Source: an uncultured Tropicimonas sp.
Lineage (GTDB): Bacteria; Pseudomonadota; Alphaproteobacteria; Rhodobacterales; Rhodobacteraceae
Assembly: GCA_947495685.1 (NCBI GenBank)
Contig: CANLZY010000029.1
Location: 1-63,242 of the forward strand
Reading direction: 5' to 3'
DNA: 63,242 nucleotides
Position 1 is the first letter of the stretch. Each line of letters starts with the position of its first letter. Shown piece after piece: positions 17,765-26,546 of the stretch. Below the pieces are notes generated by a model that was not told where the DNA came from, ran no database searches, and saw only the letters and a program-made list of their open reading frames with translations. Made by a program: the position numbers and the translations under genes.

Positions 17765-18304
17765 ATGACCAACGAAACCATCCTTCGCATCGACGCCTCT
17801 GCCCGCCGCACCGGCTCGGTCTCTCGCGAGATCGGCGACAGCGTCCTGGCGGCCCACCCGGACGCAACCGTTGTTACCCGCGACCTTGCGGTTACCCCGC
17901 TTTCGCAGATCGACGAGACCTGGGTCGGCGCCAACTTCACTCCAGCCAGCGATCGCACAGCGGAACAGGTCGAGGCTCTCGCGCTGTCCGACGCTCTCGT
18001 GGCCGAGCTTCAGGCCGCCGATACCATCGTCTTGGGCCTGCCGATCTACAACTTTGGCGTTCCTGCGGGACTGAAGGCCTGGATCGACCTGGTGGCACGG
18101 GCCGGCGTGACCTTCCGCTATACCGAAACCGGCCCTGTCGGCCTGCTGACCGGCAAGAAGGTGATCGTGGCGTACGCCTCAGGCGGAACACCGCTGGGGG
18201 CCGACTATGACTTCGCCTCCGGCTACCTGCGTCATGTCTTCGGCTTTCTCGGCATCGCCGACATTGCCTTCGTGACCGCCGACGATCTGGCAAGTGCCGC
18301 CTGA
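17765..18304 (+). CDS. Short flavodoxin-fold NAD(P)H-dependent oxidoreductase (azoreductase-like)
   Basis: A 179-residue cytoplasmic flavoprotein of the flavodoxin_2/AzoR type. The FMN phosphate loop is seen as RIDASARRTGSVSRE, and the middle of the fold as VLGLPIYNFGVPAGLKAWID. The loop near AYASGGTPLGADYD is also typical. It is about 20 residues shorter than E. coli AzoR, mainly at the N-terminus and the end. The ATG at 17765 starts the protein two residues before the first beta strand. It is monocistronic. The physiological substrate is probably a quinone. Confidence 0.88.
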   Translation: MTNETILRIDASARRTGSVSREIGDSVLAAHPDATVVTRDLAVTPLSQIDETWVGANFTPASDRTAEQVEALALSDALVAELQAADTIVLGLPIYNFGVPAGLKAWIDLVARAGVTFRYTETGPVGLLTGKKVIVAYASGGTPLGADYDFASGYLRHVFGFLGIADIAFVTADDLASAA

Positions 18305-18454
18305 TCAACCAACATCGCGAGACCCGGCTTCCACCCCGGATCTCGCGCCCGGCCACATCGAGGAACTGTCGCCGGCCCATTCCCCCTGCCCTGCGGGCGA
18401 GGCCGGATTGACTTGACTCCGTGGCCGCCCGTGGCGTAACGACCAGTACAACAC

Positions 18455-18492
18455 CCGGAAGTGCGAACTTCCGGTCCTCCAATATTGGAGGA
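18455..18492. promoter_or_regulatory. Two adjacent palindromes upstream of ffh
   Basis: CCGGAAGT-GCGA-ACTTCCGG (18455-18474) is immediately followed by the perfect 18-bp palindrome TCCTCCAATATTGGAGGA (18475-18492). They lie 107 bases before ffh and 150 bases after the oxidoreductase. They could be a terminator without T-run, a protein-binding site, or a leader structure. Confidence 0.5.
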
Positions 18493-18598
18493 TCGCCACC
18501 AGTCAGCGCGTTGCGCCCACTGGTGCGTTTGTCGTTCGGCAAAAGGCTTCCTACATGGAGGTCATGTGTAAGACGAAAGGCCGAAGGAGGGCCGGGTC

Positions 18599-20107
18599 AT
18601 GTTCGAGACTCTATCAGATCGCCTCTCCGGGGTCTTTGACCGGCTGACCAAACAGGGCGCGCTCTCCGAGGACGACGTCAAGACCGCCCTGCGTGAGGTC
18701 CGCGTTGCCCTGCTGGAGGCCGACGTTTCGCTTCCGGTGGCCCGCGACTTCGTCAAGGCAGTGCAGGACAAGGCGACCGGCCAGATCGTCACCAAATCGG
18801 TCACACCCGGCCAGCAGGTCGTTAAGATCGTACATGACGAGCTGGTGCATTTTCTTGCCGGCGACACCGACACCCCCGGTGACCTGAAGATCGACAACCC
18901 GCCCGCGCCGATCCTGATGGTCGGCCTTCAGGGCTCGGGCAAGACAACCACCACGGCCAAGCTGGCCAAGCGGCTGAAAGAGCGCAGTGGCAAGCGCGTG
19001 CTGATGGCATCGCTCGACGTCAACCGCCCCGCCGCCATGGAACAGTTGCAGATCCTCGGCATCCAGGTCGGCGTCGATACGCTGCCGATCATCAAGGGCC
19101 AAAAGCCGGTCGAGATTGCCAAGCGCGCCAAACAGCAGGCGACGCTGGGCGGCTACGACGTCTACATGCTCGACACCGCCGGCCGCCTGTCCATTGATGA
19201 CGAGTTGATGGCCGAGGTCGAAGCGGTCCGCGATGTCACGCATCCGCGCGAAACGCTGCTGGTGGTCGACGGCCTGACCGGTCAGGACGCCGTACACACC
19301 GCCGAGAACTTCGACAGCCGCATCGGCATCTCGGGCGTGGTTCTGACCCGGATGGACGGCGACGGCCGCGGCGGTGCGGCGCTCTCGATGCGCTTTGTCA
19401 CTGGCCAGCCGATCAAGTTCGTCGGCCTGGGCGAAAAGATGGACGCGCTGGAGGAGTTCCACCCCGAGCGGATCGCCGGCCGGATCCTTGGCATGGGCGA
19501 CATCGTTTCGCTGGTCGAAAAGGCCCAGGAGACCATCGAGATCGAGCAGGCCGAGCGCATGATGAAGCGCTTCCAGAAGGGTCAGTTCAACATGAACGAC
19601 CTGAAGGCCCAGCTGGAACAGATGATGAAGATGGGCGGCATGGAAGGCGTCATGGGGATGATGCCCGGCATGGGCAAGATGAAGAACCAGATTGCCGAGG
19701 CCGGGTTCGACGACAACATCCTCAAACGCCAGGTCGCGCTGATCCAGTCGATGACCAAGAAAGAGCGTGCCGCGCCACAAATCCTGCAGGCAAGCCGCAA
19801 GAAGCGGATCGCCAAGGGCGCCGGCCTGGACGTATCCGACCTGAACAAACTGCTGAAAATGCATCGTCAGATGGCCGACATGATGAAGAAGATGGGCAAG
19901 AAGGGCATGCTGAAGCAAGCCCTCGGCTCGATGCTCGGCAAGGGTGGCGGCGGTTCCCAGGACCTGGCCGGCATGAACCCCGCCGACATGGAAAAGGCCG
20001 CCAAGGCGCTTGGCAAGATGCCGGGCGGCATGCCCGGCGGGCTGCCCGGACTGGGCGGAGGCATGGGCCTGCCACCCGGCCTGTCAGGTTTCGGCAAGAA
20101 GAAGTAA
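18599..20107 (+). CDS. ffh: Signal recognition particle GTPase
   Basis: Targets membrane proteins co-translationally together with 4.5S RNA and FtsY. It has 502 residues: an N domain, then a G domain with P-loop GLQGSGKTTTTAKLAKRL, DTAGRLSIDD, TRMDGDGRGGAALSM and the closing GLGEKMDALEEF. The methionine-rich M domain follows (about 300-430, GMEGVMGMMPGMGKMK) with the RNA-binding QIAEAGFDD to KKERAAPQIL region. An unusually long Gly/Met/Pro tail (GGMPGGLPGLGGGMGLPPG) ends the protein. AAGGAGGG lies well placed before the ATG. Confidence 0.97.
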   Translation: MFETLSDRLSGVFDRLTKQGALSEDDVKTALREVRVALLEADVSLPVARDFVKAVQDKATGQIVTKSVTPGQQVVKIVHDELVHFLAGDTDTPGDLKIDNPPAPILMVGLQGSGKTTTTAKLAKRLKERSGKRVLMASLDVNRPAAMEQLQILGIQVGVDTLPIIKGQKPVEIAKRAKQQATLGGYDVYMLDTAGRLSIDDELMAEVEAVRDVTHPRETLLVVDGLTGQDAVHTAENFDSRIGISGVVLTRMDGDGRGGAALSMRFVTGQPIKFVGLGEKMDALEEFHPERIAGRILGMGDIVSLVEKAQETIEIEQAERMMKRFQKGQFNMNDLKAQLEQMMKMGGMEGVMGMMPGMGKMKNQIAEAGFDDNILKRQVALIQSMTKKERAAPQILQASRKKRIAKGAGLDVSDLNKLLKMHRQMADMMKKMGKKGMLKQALGSMLGKGGGGSQDLAGMNPADMEKAAKALGKMPGGMPGGLPGLGGGMGLPPGLSGFGKKK

Positions 20108-20111
20108 CGCC

Positions 20112-20633
20112 ATGCGCTCTCCTGTCCTCGAAACCAACCGCCTGTTTTTGCGCCGCCCCAACCGTGCCGATATCGGCATCGTGCTTGCCCGTCTGCGCGA
20201 CGGCGACCGCCATGTCGCGACCGCCCCGCTGTCGGGCACCCGCGCCCGCACTCAGACCGTGCCGATTGTCTGCCACTGGGATCTCTGTGGGATCGGCCTG
20301 TTCGCGGTCGTGCCCAAGGGCACCGACGAGCCGATCGGGCTGGCTGGGCCCTGGCATCCGACCGGCTGGCCAGACCCCGAACTTGGCTGGCTGTTCCTGG
20401 ACACAGCCGATGCCGACACGCTGGCCCCCGAAGCCCTGCGCGCTGCCCGCCGCTTTGCCGAAAAGGGCGTCGGTTGGGCAGAGATCATCAGCTACATCGA
20501 TCCTGCGGATCGTCGTTCGGTCCAGCTGGCCCGTGGCATTGGCGCGATAGCCGACCCGTTCTCGGAAACGGCCACCGACGCACAGACCTATCGCCACCCG
20601 GTGCGTGCACACGGCTGGAAACGCGCCGCATGA
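20112..20633 (+). CDS. GNAT-family N-acetyltransferase 1
   Basis: A 173-residue protein with the RimJ/RimL-like opening SPVLETNRLFLRRPNRADI and the end-of-fold segment AEIISYIDPADRRSVQLARGIGA. It starts 4 bases after ffh, so it is probably co-transcribed with it. It is the most diverged of four consecutive acetyltransferases, and its central acetyl-CoA loop (normally RGxGxA/G) is poorly conserved (DTADADTLAPEALRAAR), so activity is doubtful. Target unknown. Confidence 0.82.
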   Translation: MRSPVLETNRLFLRRPNRADIGIVLARLRDGDRHVATAPLSGTRARTQTVPIVCHWDLCGIGLFAVVPKGTDEPIGLAGPWHPTGWPDPELGWLFLDTADADTLAPEALRAARRFAEKGVGWAEIISYIDPADRRSVQLARGIGAIADPFSETATDAQTYRHPVRAHGWKRAA

Positions 20634-21163
20634 GCCTTGCCCCCACCCTGTCAACGGATCGTCTGACCCTCCGCCCCCAGCGCGTCGAGGACTTCGAGCC
20701 GTTTGCGGCCACGCTGGCCACGGACCGGTCCCGCTGGATGGGCGGGCCCTGTTCGCGCAGGGAAGCGTGGCTTTGGTTTGCCGCCGACAGCGGATCGTGG
20801 AGCCTGAATGACACCGGCGGCTGGACCGTCGAACGGCGCACCGATGGCACGGTTCTGGGGCAGGTTGGCGTCAACAAGCCGGACTTCTTTCCCGAGATCG
20901 AACTGGGCTGGATGCTCCATGACGGGTTCGAGGGCAATGGATACGCCTTGGAGGCCGCACAGGCAGCGCGCGACTGGGCTTTTGGCCCACGCGACCTGTC
21001 CACGCTGGTCAGCTACATCGACCCGGACAACGCTGCCTCCATCCGGTTGGCGCAGCGGCTGGGCGCGGTGCGCGATGGTGCCGCCGAGCGCCCCGATGCC
21101 GGCGACCTCGTCTATCGCCACCCGCACCCGCAGGGCGACGGCGGAATGGAGGCTTACGCATGA
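20630..21163 (+). CDS. GNAT-family N-acetyltransferase 2
   Basis: A 177-residue RimJ/RimL-type acetyltransferase. Key segments are STDRLTLRPQRVEDFEPF, the acetyl-CoA binding stretch LHDGFEGNGYALEAAQAAR and the closing TLVSYIDPDNAASIRLAQRLGA. Start and stop overlap the neighbours as ATGA on both sides, so translation is coupled along the cluster. Substrate unknown; ribosomal proteins or small amines are typical for the family. Confidence 0.88.
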   Translation: MSLAPTLSTDRLTLRPQRVEDFEPFAATLATDRSRWMGGPCSRREAWLWFAADSGSWSLNDTGGWTVERRTDGTVLGQVGVNKPDFFPEIELGWMLHDGFEGNGYALEAAQAARDWAFGPRDLSTLVSYIDPDNAASIRLAQRLGAVRDGAAERPDAGDLVYRHPHPQGDGGMEAYA

Positions 21164-21684
21164 GCTTTTCCGTCACCTACCCGGTGCTTGAAACCGAACG
21201 GCTGGTCCTGCGCGGGCCTCAAGCGTCTGACTATCCTGCGTTCGGCGGTTTCTATGACACTGACCGCTCTCGCTTTGTCGGCGGGCCGATGCAGCCCCGC
21301 AACGCCTGGCGCCACTTTGCGACCGAAATCGGCCACTGGGCGATGCGCGGATTTGGCATGTGGACCGTGACCCTCAAGGACACCGGCGCTCCGGTGGGCC
21401 TGGTCGGGTGCTGGTATCCGATCGACTGGCCGGAACGCGAACTGGGTTGGATCCTGTACCCCGAGGCCGAAGGCAAGGGGATCGGCCACGAAGCCGCAAC
21501 CGCCGCCCGTGCGCACGCCTTTGGCCCGCTGGGTTGGGAGACCGCCGTGTCCTACATCGAGCCCGAGAACGTCCGGTCCATCGCGTTGGCCGACCGCCTT
21601 GGCGCCCGCCGGGACGACACCGCCGAAAGGCTGGCCATTGCGCCCGACTGCCTTGTCTATCGCCACACAAAGGGAGCCATCTGA
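21160..21684 (+). CDS. GNAT-family N-acetyltransferase 3
   Basis: A 174-residue acetyltransferase beginning YPVLETERLVLRGPQASDYP, with the CoA loop YPEAEGKGIGHEAATAAR and the end motif ETAVSYIEPENVRSIALADRLGARRD. It is clearly paralogous to the next gene: both share VLET-RLVLRGP, the FGMW segment and WETAVSY. It overlaps the genes on both sides (ATGA and TGATG). Confidence 0.9.
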   Translation: MSFSVTYPVLETERLVLRGPQASDYPAFGGFYDTDRSRFVGGPMQPRNAWRHFATEIGHWAMRGFGMWTVTLKDTGAPVGLVGCWYPIDWPERELGWILYPEAEGKGIGHEAATAARAHAFGPLGWETAVSYIEPENVRSIALADRLGARRDDTAERLAIAPDCLVYRHTKGAI

Positions 21685-22289
21685 TGGGACACCGCGACAT
21701 ACCGGTGCTTGAAACCCAGCGTTTGGTGCTGCGCGGCCCCGAACCCGGGGACTATCCGAACTTCAAGGCGACTTTCGCGTCGTATCGCTCGCGATTCATG
21801 GGCGGACCGCTGAACCCCTACGAAGCCTGGATGCTCTACGCAGCCGAGATCGGCCACTGGGAGATCCGAGGCTTCGGCATGTGGATGATCCACCTGCGCG
21901 AAACCGACGAGACGCTGGGAATGGCTGGCGGCTGGTTCCCGCCCAAGTGGCCCGAGCGCGAGATCGCCTGGTTCATCTGGCCCGAGAGAACCGGGCACGG
22001 ATATGCGCTGGAGGCCACGCACCGGGCACGGCAGTATTTCTACGATGTCGCTGGCTGGGAGACCGCCGTGTCCTACCTGGACCCCAAGAACCTGGATTCC
22101 ATACGGCTGGCCGAACGCCTTGGTGCAACCCGAGACAAGGTCGCCACATCGGTCGATGGCAGCGACGTGGTCTATCGCCACCCGTCGCCCGCCGTCCTGC
22201 GCGACGGCCAGTTGAAGGACGGGATCGACATGGAAATCCGATCCTACCATGACCCGCTGTTCAAGCCGAAAGGGTACGCCATTGACTGA
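21684..22289 (+). CDS. GNAT-family N-acetyltransferase 4
   Basis: A 201-residue acetyltransferase beginning IPVLETQRLVLRGPEPGDYP, with the CoA-binding region WPERTGHGYALEATHRARQ and the end motif WETAVSYLDPKNLDSIRLAERLGATRD. A 30-residue C-terminal extension ([19 protein letters not shown]) distinguishes it from the third copy. Its ATG overlaps the previous stop (TGATG) and its end overlaps the chorismate mutase start. Confidence 0.9.
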   Translation: MGHRDIPVLETQRLVLRGPEPGDYPNFKATFASYRSRFMGGPLNPYEAWMLYAAEIGHWEIRGFGMWMIHLRETDETLGMAGGWFPPKWPEREIAWFIWPERTGHGYALEATHRARQYFYDVAGWETAVSYLDPKNLDSIRLAERLGATRDKVATSVDGSDVVYRHPSPAVLRDGQLKDGIDMEIRSYHDPLFKPKGYAID

Positions 22290-22578
22290 CGTCGTCACAC
22301 AGGCCGCCGAGGTACTGAAAGAGCATCGCCAGAGCATTGACCGGCTGGACGCGATCCTCATCTATACGCTGGGCGAGCGGTTCAAGCACACCCAGGCCGT
22401 GGGAAAACTCAAGGCCGAACACGACCTTCCCCCGTCCGATCCCGCGCGCGAGGCGCAGCAGATCGAGCGGCTAGAAGACCTGGCAACGGAGGCCGACCTG
22501 GACCCCGAATTCGCCAAGGCTTTCCTGAACTTCATCATTCAGGAAGTCATCCGACACCACAAGAAACACCAGGAATAA
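22282..22578 (+). CDS. Chorismate mutase, AroQ type
   Basis: Converts chorismate to prephenate in phenylalanine and tyrosine synthesis. About 98 residues, all-helical AroQ fold: [20 protein letters not shown], the [18 protein letters not shown] segment and the helix [22 protein letters not shown] start at 22282 (then TDVV) is preferred because related proteins begin MTD at this point and it overlaps the GNAT stop. An ATG at 22249 would add 11 residues lying inside the upstream gene. It precedes the rpsP operon. Confidence 0.85.
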   Translation: MTDVVTQAAEVLKEHRQSIDRLDAILIYTLGERFKHTQAVGKLKAEHDLPPSDPAREAQQIERLEDLATEADLDPEFAKAFLNFIIQEVIRHHKKHQE

Positions 22579-22627
22579 CAGGCGGAAGCCCCGTCTGGAC
22601 CAACGCCATTCAAAGGAGAACACAACA

Positions 22628-23026
22628 ATGGCCATGAAAATCCGTCTCGCCCGTGGCGGCTCCAAGAAGCGCCCCTACTACTCGATCGTCGCCGCCGACA
22701 GCCGCATGGCGCGCGATGGCCGCTTCATCGAGAAGCTGGGCACCTACAACCCGCTGCTTCCCAAGGATTCCGAAGAGCGCGTGAAGATGAACGTCGAGCG
22801 TGTGCAGTACTGGCTGAGCCAGGGCGCGCAGCCCACCGACCGTATCGTGCGCATGTTGGAAGCCGCCGGCCTTCGCGAGAAGACCGATCGCAACAACCCC
22901 AACAAGGCCAAGCCGGGCAAGAAGGCGCAGGAACGCGCCAGCGAAAAGGCAGCCAAGGAAGCCGCAGCAGCTGAAGCTGCCGCAGCGCCCGCGGAAGAGG
23001 CTGTCGAAGAAGCCGCCGCCGAGTAA
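22628..23026 (+). CDS. rpsP: 30S ribosomal protein S16
   Basis: A small-subunit assembly protein of 132 residues. The conserved core [19 protein letters not shown] through [15 protein letters not shown] and [10 protein letters not shown] is followed by a 45-residue Lys/Ala/Glu-rich tail (from about residue 88), an extension frequent in alphaproteobacteria. AAAGGAG precedes the ATG. It is the first gene of the rpsP-rimM-trmD-rplS-rpmE cluster. Confidence 0.97.
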   Translation: MAMKIRLARGGSKKRPYYSIVAADSRMARDGRFIEKLGTYNPLLPKDSEERVKMNVERVQYWLSQGAQPTDRIVRMLEAAGLREKTDRNNPNKAKPGKKAQERASEKAAKEAAAAEAAAAPAEEAVEEAAAE

Positions 23027-23049
23027 TCGGCCCGGCTTGATCGACCGCC

Positions 23050-23202
23050 ATGTTGCGCCTGATCATCCTGGCCGTCGCCTTTGGCGGCGGCCTGTTCAGC
23101 GGCCTCTCCGTGCAGCAATCCCTTTTGGATGATCGCTGCCTGGATGCCGGTGGACGTGTCGGCGCGGCCGGAATTTGCGAAGGAGTGAGCGCCCATGACT
23201 GA
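23050..23202 (+). CDS. 50-residue single-pass membrane microprotein between rpsP and rimM
   Basis: ATG 23050 to TGA 23200-23202 encodes 50 residues: a hydrophobic N-terminal helix ([20 protein letters not shown]) and a short soluble tail with two cysteines in [19 protein letters not shown]. It starts 24 bases after the rpsP stop, overlaps the first 8 bases of rimM in another frame, and supplies the region holding the rimM ribosome-binding site (GAAGGAG). The helix could be a signal anchor. The C-x2-GG...C tail resembles small exported proteins of this order. No function is known. Confidence 0.65.
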   Translation: MLRLIILAVAFGGGLFSGLSVQQSLLDDRCLDAGGRVGAAGICEGVSAHD

Positions 23203-23698
23203 CCGCGTCTGTGTTGGCGCCATTGCGGGCGCCTTTGGCGTGAATGGCGAAGTGCGGCTCAAGAGTTTCTGTGCCCAGCCAGAGGATGTGGCCTCCTACG
23301 GGCCCCTCTACTCCGAGGACGGAAGCCAGAGCTATACGATCACGCTCACCAAATCGGTGCCCAATGGTTTTGCGGCGCGACTGTCGGGCATTGCGACCAA
23401 GGAGCAGGCCGATGCCCGAAAGGGAGTCCGCCTGTATGCCGACAGAGATCGGATGCCAGACCTGCCGGATGACGAATTCTACCACGCCGACCTGATCGGG
23501 TTGGAGGTGCGCGACACCGGCGGCACACTGCTTGGCTCGGTGCGCGCGGTGCAGGAATACGGCGCTGGCGACATGCTCGAAATCCACGGACCGGGGTTGA
23601 AGGCGACCGTCCTGCTGCCCTTCACCCGCGATGCCGTGCCGACCGTCGACATTGCGGCCGGCCGGATCGTCGCGGACCCGCCCGAGGGCCTGTTCTGA
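23195..23698 (+). CDS. rimM: 16S rRNA processing/30S maturation protein RimM
   Basis: Assists maturation of the 30S head by binding S19. It has 167 residues with an N-terminal RimM barrel ([21 protein letters not shown]) and a C-terminal PRC-like barrel ([17 protein letters not shown] through [19 protein letters not shown]). GAAGGAG precedes the ATG. The stop overlaps the next start (TGATG). Its place after rpsP and before trmD is the standard bacterial order. Confidence 0.95.
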   Translation: MTDRVCVGAIAGAFGVNGEVRLKSFCAQPEDVASYGPLYSEDGSQSYTITLTKSVPNGFAARLSGIATKEQADARKGVRLYADRDRMPDLPDDEFYHADLIGLEVRDTGGTLLGSVRAVQEYGAGDMLEIHGPGLKATVLLPFTRDAVPTVDIAAGRIVADPPEGLF

Positions 23699-24630
23699 TG
23701 AAGAACTGGGGCCTTGGGCTTGCCGGGGTCCTGTTTTACGCCGCTCCCATCGGGGCGGGGCTGACGGGGGCTGCCTATTTTGCCGTGCTCCCCTTCACCG
23801 TGCTGTTCTTCCTGTGGCTCCTCGTCATGCGGCACCAGCCGTTTCGCGATGGACCGGGCCTTGCCCTGCCAACCCTGATGATCCATTTCGCGCTGGCCTC
23901 CATGTGCCTGGGGCTCGGCCAGATGCTGCGCGCCCTTCTGGGAGTGACAACGACGGCTCCGCTGCTGGCGTGGCTTGCCATGGGGCTCGGGGCCCTGGCG
24001 CTCGGGCGGATCTTCTGGAAGCCAAAGGAAGAAGCACAAGTGGAGGCGTTTCTCGAAAAGGCGTTGAAATCGCTCAACGACTTTGCCGACGACGCCGAAG
24101 AGATTGTTGAGGCCGACCCGGATCTGCCGTTGGCCCACCCGACACAGGCCGAAGCATCGGTTCTGGCAACCGCCTACGGACAGATCGACACACTGCCCGC
24201 CGACGGGGCATCGACGGCGGACCTGACACGCCGGCTGGAGCCGGTCATTTTCGAGGTGCGCAGCCAGATTGCCCATACCGCCTTCATGCACCGCGCCGAA
24301 CGGACCGGGGCCCGGCGCGACAGGCACGCGGTCCTGCTGCTGGCCTCTGATGGCGGGTTGGCCTGGAACGGATTGGGCGACAGGCGCATGGCCGAGGTAT
24401 TTGACCTGATTGTCGATGCCGCCGACACCATCACGCTTGCGCGCTACCTGACCCTGTCGGAGGCGTTGCTGCGCGACTTTCCGACCACGGTCAACGACAT
24501 GCCCGATGTGACGCGCCTGCTGGATATTTCGGACCAGATCCAGGCCAGCCACCCGGAGTTGTCGGACGGGCTGATCGGGTTGTCCCAGAAGATCGAAGAT
24601 ACCCAGGCGGAGCTGAGCGGACATGACTGA
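23698..24630 (+). CDS. Membrane protein of unknown function in the rimM-trmD interval
   Basis: A 310-residue protein. The first 105 residues contain about four membrane helices ([57 protein letters not shown] and a fourth near 90). The rest is a soluble, helical, acidic domain ([54 protein letters not shown]). No family is recognised. It overlaps rimM by TGATG and trmD by 8 bases, so it is firmly part of the ribosome-maturation operon. Confidence 0.8.
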   Translation: MKNWGLGLAGVLFYAAPIGAGLTGAAYFAVLPFTVLFFLWLLVMRHQPFRDGPGLALPTLMIHFALASMCLGLGQMLRALLGVTTTAPLLAWLAMGLGALALGRIFWKPKEEAQVEAFLEKALKSLNDFADDAEEIVEADPDLPLAHPTQAEASVLATAYGQIDTLPADGASTADLTRRLEPVIFEVRSQIAHTAFMHRAERTGARRDRHAVLLLASDGGLAWNGLGDRRMAEVFDLIVDAADTITLARYLTLSEALLRDFPTTVNDMPDVTRLLDISDQIQASHPELSDGLIGLSQKIEDTQAELSGHD

Positions 24631-25435
24631 TACCCCCAAATCCCACGGTCGCCTGTCGATCGCAGCGAGCCTGATCCCCCGCGACCTGATGGGGCCGACC
24701 CCACAGTTGCAGGGTGCCTGGCAAGCCCGGATCATCACCCTGTTTCCCGATGCCTTTCCCGGCGTTCTGGGAGAATCCCTGACCGGCAAGGCGCTGCAAG
24801 AGGGCCTCTGGGGGTTGGAAGCCATCGACCTGCGCCAGTTCGGCGAGGGCAAGCACCGCAATGTCGATGATACGCCGACGGGCGGTGGGGCCGGGATGGT
24901 CCTGCGCCCCGATGTTGTCGCCAAGGCATTGACCGAGGCGTCCCGTGGCACCCCGCAGGATCGCAGCCGCTGGCCGCTGATCTACCTGTCGCCCCGTGGC
25001 AAGCCGTTTGATCAGGCGACCGCACGTCGCTGGTCAACCACCCAAGGCATCACGCTGCTCTGCGGCCGGTTCGAAGGAGTCGACCAACGGGTTCTCGATG
25101 CCTTCGACATCGAGGAGGTCAGTCTGGGCGACTTCGTCCTGACGGGCGGAGAGATCGCGGCGCAGGCTATGCTCGACGCGACGGTCCGGTTGCTGCCGGG
25201 GGTTTTGGGAAACCAGGCGTCGACCGAGGAAGAATCCTTCAGTGAGGGCCTGCTGGAGCACCCGCAATACACCCGTCCGGCCGAATGGCAGGGGCGCCCT
25301 GTCCCCGACGTGCTCCTGTCCGGCCACCACGGCAAGATCGCGGCCTGGCGGCAGGCACAATCCGAGGCGCTGACACAGGCCCGTCGGCCAGACCTGTGGG
25401 CGGCCCACCAGGCGCGCCTGGCGGACAAGCGCTGA
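24623..25435 (+). CDS. trmD: tRNA (guanine-N1-)-methyltransferase
   Basis: Methylates G37 of tRNAs to prevent frameshifting. It is a SPOUT-fold enzyme of 270 residues. An N-terminal extension of about 33 residues precedes the canonical start [21 protein letters not shown]. Other conserved segments are the knot motifs [31 protein letters not shown] and [16 protein letters not shown], and [21 protein letters not shown] near the C-terminus. The start overlaps the previous gene as ATGACTGA. Confidence 0.96.
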   Translation: MTDTPKSHGRLSIAASLIPRDLMGPTPQLQGAWQARIITLFPDAFPGVLGESLTGKALQEGLWGLEAIDLRQFGEGKHRNVDDTPTGGGAGMVLRPDVVAKALTEASRGTPQDRSRWPLIYLSPRGKPFDQATARRWSTTQGITLLCGRFEGVDQRVLDAFDIEEVSLGDFVLTGGEIAAQAMLDATVRLLPGVLGNQASTEEESFSEGLLEHPQYTRPAEWQGRPVPDVLLSGHHGKIAAWRQAQSEALTQARRPDLWAAHQARLADKR

Positions 25436-25504
25436 CTCTTTGTCGGCATCTGGCGCGTGATCCGTGCTATCAATCGCCCTCACGCGCAAAACAGGAGCGA
25501 CACC

Positions 25505-25813
25505 ATGGCCCTTTCGTTGCAGGTTCTTTATCCGATTGCCCCCGACACCACCTTCGATTTTGCCTACTACAGCGCCACCCACATGCCGCTCGTCGCCCGG
25601 CACATGGGTCCACATATTCAGCACACCACGATCAGCAAGGGCTTGGCCGGCGGACCCGACACACCCCCCGCATTCTACATCGTGGCCACCATGACCTTTG
25701 TTGATCAGGCGGCGCTGGATGCAGCCCTGTCACAGGCCGGCCCAGTGCTTGCCGACATCCCCGAATTCACCAACACCCAGCCGCAAATGCTGGTGGGCGA
25801 GGTTTTGCTCTAG
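25505..25813 (+). CDS. EthD-family ferredoxin-fold protein
   Basis: A 102-residue dimeric alpha+beta barrel-type protein of the EthD family (SLQVLYPIAPDTTFDFAYYSATHMPLV, then VATMTFVDQAALDAAL). EthD was described with ETBE degradation, but most members are uncharacterised small-molecule-handling proteins. It sits 69 bases after trmD and before rplS, where no EthD gene is normally expected. ACAGGAGCGAC precedes the ATG. Confidence 0.82.
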   Translation: MALSLQVLYPIAPDTTFDFAYYSATHMPLVARHMGPHIQHTTISKGLAGGPDTPPAFYIVATMTFVDQAALDAALSQAGPVLADIPEFTNTQPQMLVGEVLL

Positions 25814-26162
25814 GCCCTGGCCAAGACAATTCAGTGGTCCATTCCGGGGGCGAGGATCGGCACCCCGGGGATGGCTCCGGCCCTTGCGACACAGGCTTGC
25901 CAAGAGGGTGCGGTTCGCCTAAACACCGGCCATCTCGTGCGGGAAACCGACTCGGGCGGTTTCTTGTTGCAGTCATGGCATTCACGGCAGGTCTTCTTCG
26001 GCCCAGCTCGCTTCGCCGCAGCACGATACCCAAAAAGGAATGTCGACCTGACCTCCGGCGGGCGCCCCGATCCAACCACGGGTGGACCCGATGAAGACCT
26101 GGAGCTCTGAGGCCGCGTAAACACTTTGCGGGCATAACCGCAAGCAACATAGGAGCGCTCAG
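25814..26162 (+). other. Non-coding gap inside the ribosomal cluster, with rplS leader hairpin
   Basis: About 350 bases between the EthD-like gene and rplS with no convincing gene on either strand. Just before rplS a hairpin TTGCGG-GCATAA-CCGCAA occupies 26126-26143. It may be an internal promoter/leader region giving rplS-rpmE independent control. Confidence 0.4.
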
Positions 26163-26534
26163 ATGAACCTGATCGCAGAACTGGAGGCGGAACAGATCGC
26201 CTCCCTCGGGAACGAGCTTCCCGACTTCAAGGCCGGCGACACCATTCGCGTCGGCTACAAGGTGACCGAAGGCTCGCGGAGCCGTGTGCAGAACTACGAA
26301 GGCGTCTGCATCGCCCGCAAGAACGGTTTCGGCATTGCCGGTTCGTTCACCGTCCGCAAGATTTCGTTCGGCGAGGGCGTGGAGCGTGTGTTCCCGCTGC
26401 ACTCGACCAACATCGAAAGCATCACCGTCGTGCGCCGTGGCCGCGTCCGTCGGGCGAAGCTGTACTACCTGCGTTCGCGTCGCGGCAAGTCGGCCCGTAT
26501 CGCGGAAGACAACACCTACAAGCCCAAGTCGTAA
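26163..26534 (+). CDS. rplS: 50S ribosomal protein L19
   Basis: Large-subunit protein at the 30S-50S interface, 123 residues. The family segments [35 protein letters not shown] and the basic C-terminal [20 protein letters not shown] are all intact. TAGGAGCG precedes the ATG. It is followed after 12 bases by rpmE. Confidence 0.97.
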   Translation: MNLIAELEAEQIASLGNELPDFKAGDTIRVGYKVTEGSRSRVQNYEGVCIARKNGFGIAGSFTVRKISFGEGVERVFPLHSTNIESITVVRRGRVRRAKLYYLRSRRGKSARIAEDNTYKPKS

Positions 26535-26546
26535 GGAGACGTCGAG

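Noticed and set aside
23479-24951. A 490-residue minus-strand open frame across rimM, the membrane gene and trmD
   Set aside because: It crosses three genes of a conserved operon in the opposite direction and has no protein-like features.
25831-26124. A minus-strand frame containing TCRECHDCNKK that could be a zinc protein
   Set aside because: The cysteine cluster is isolated, the rest is low-complexity, and no ribosome-binding site or homologous family is apparent.
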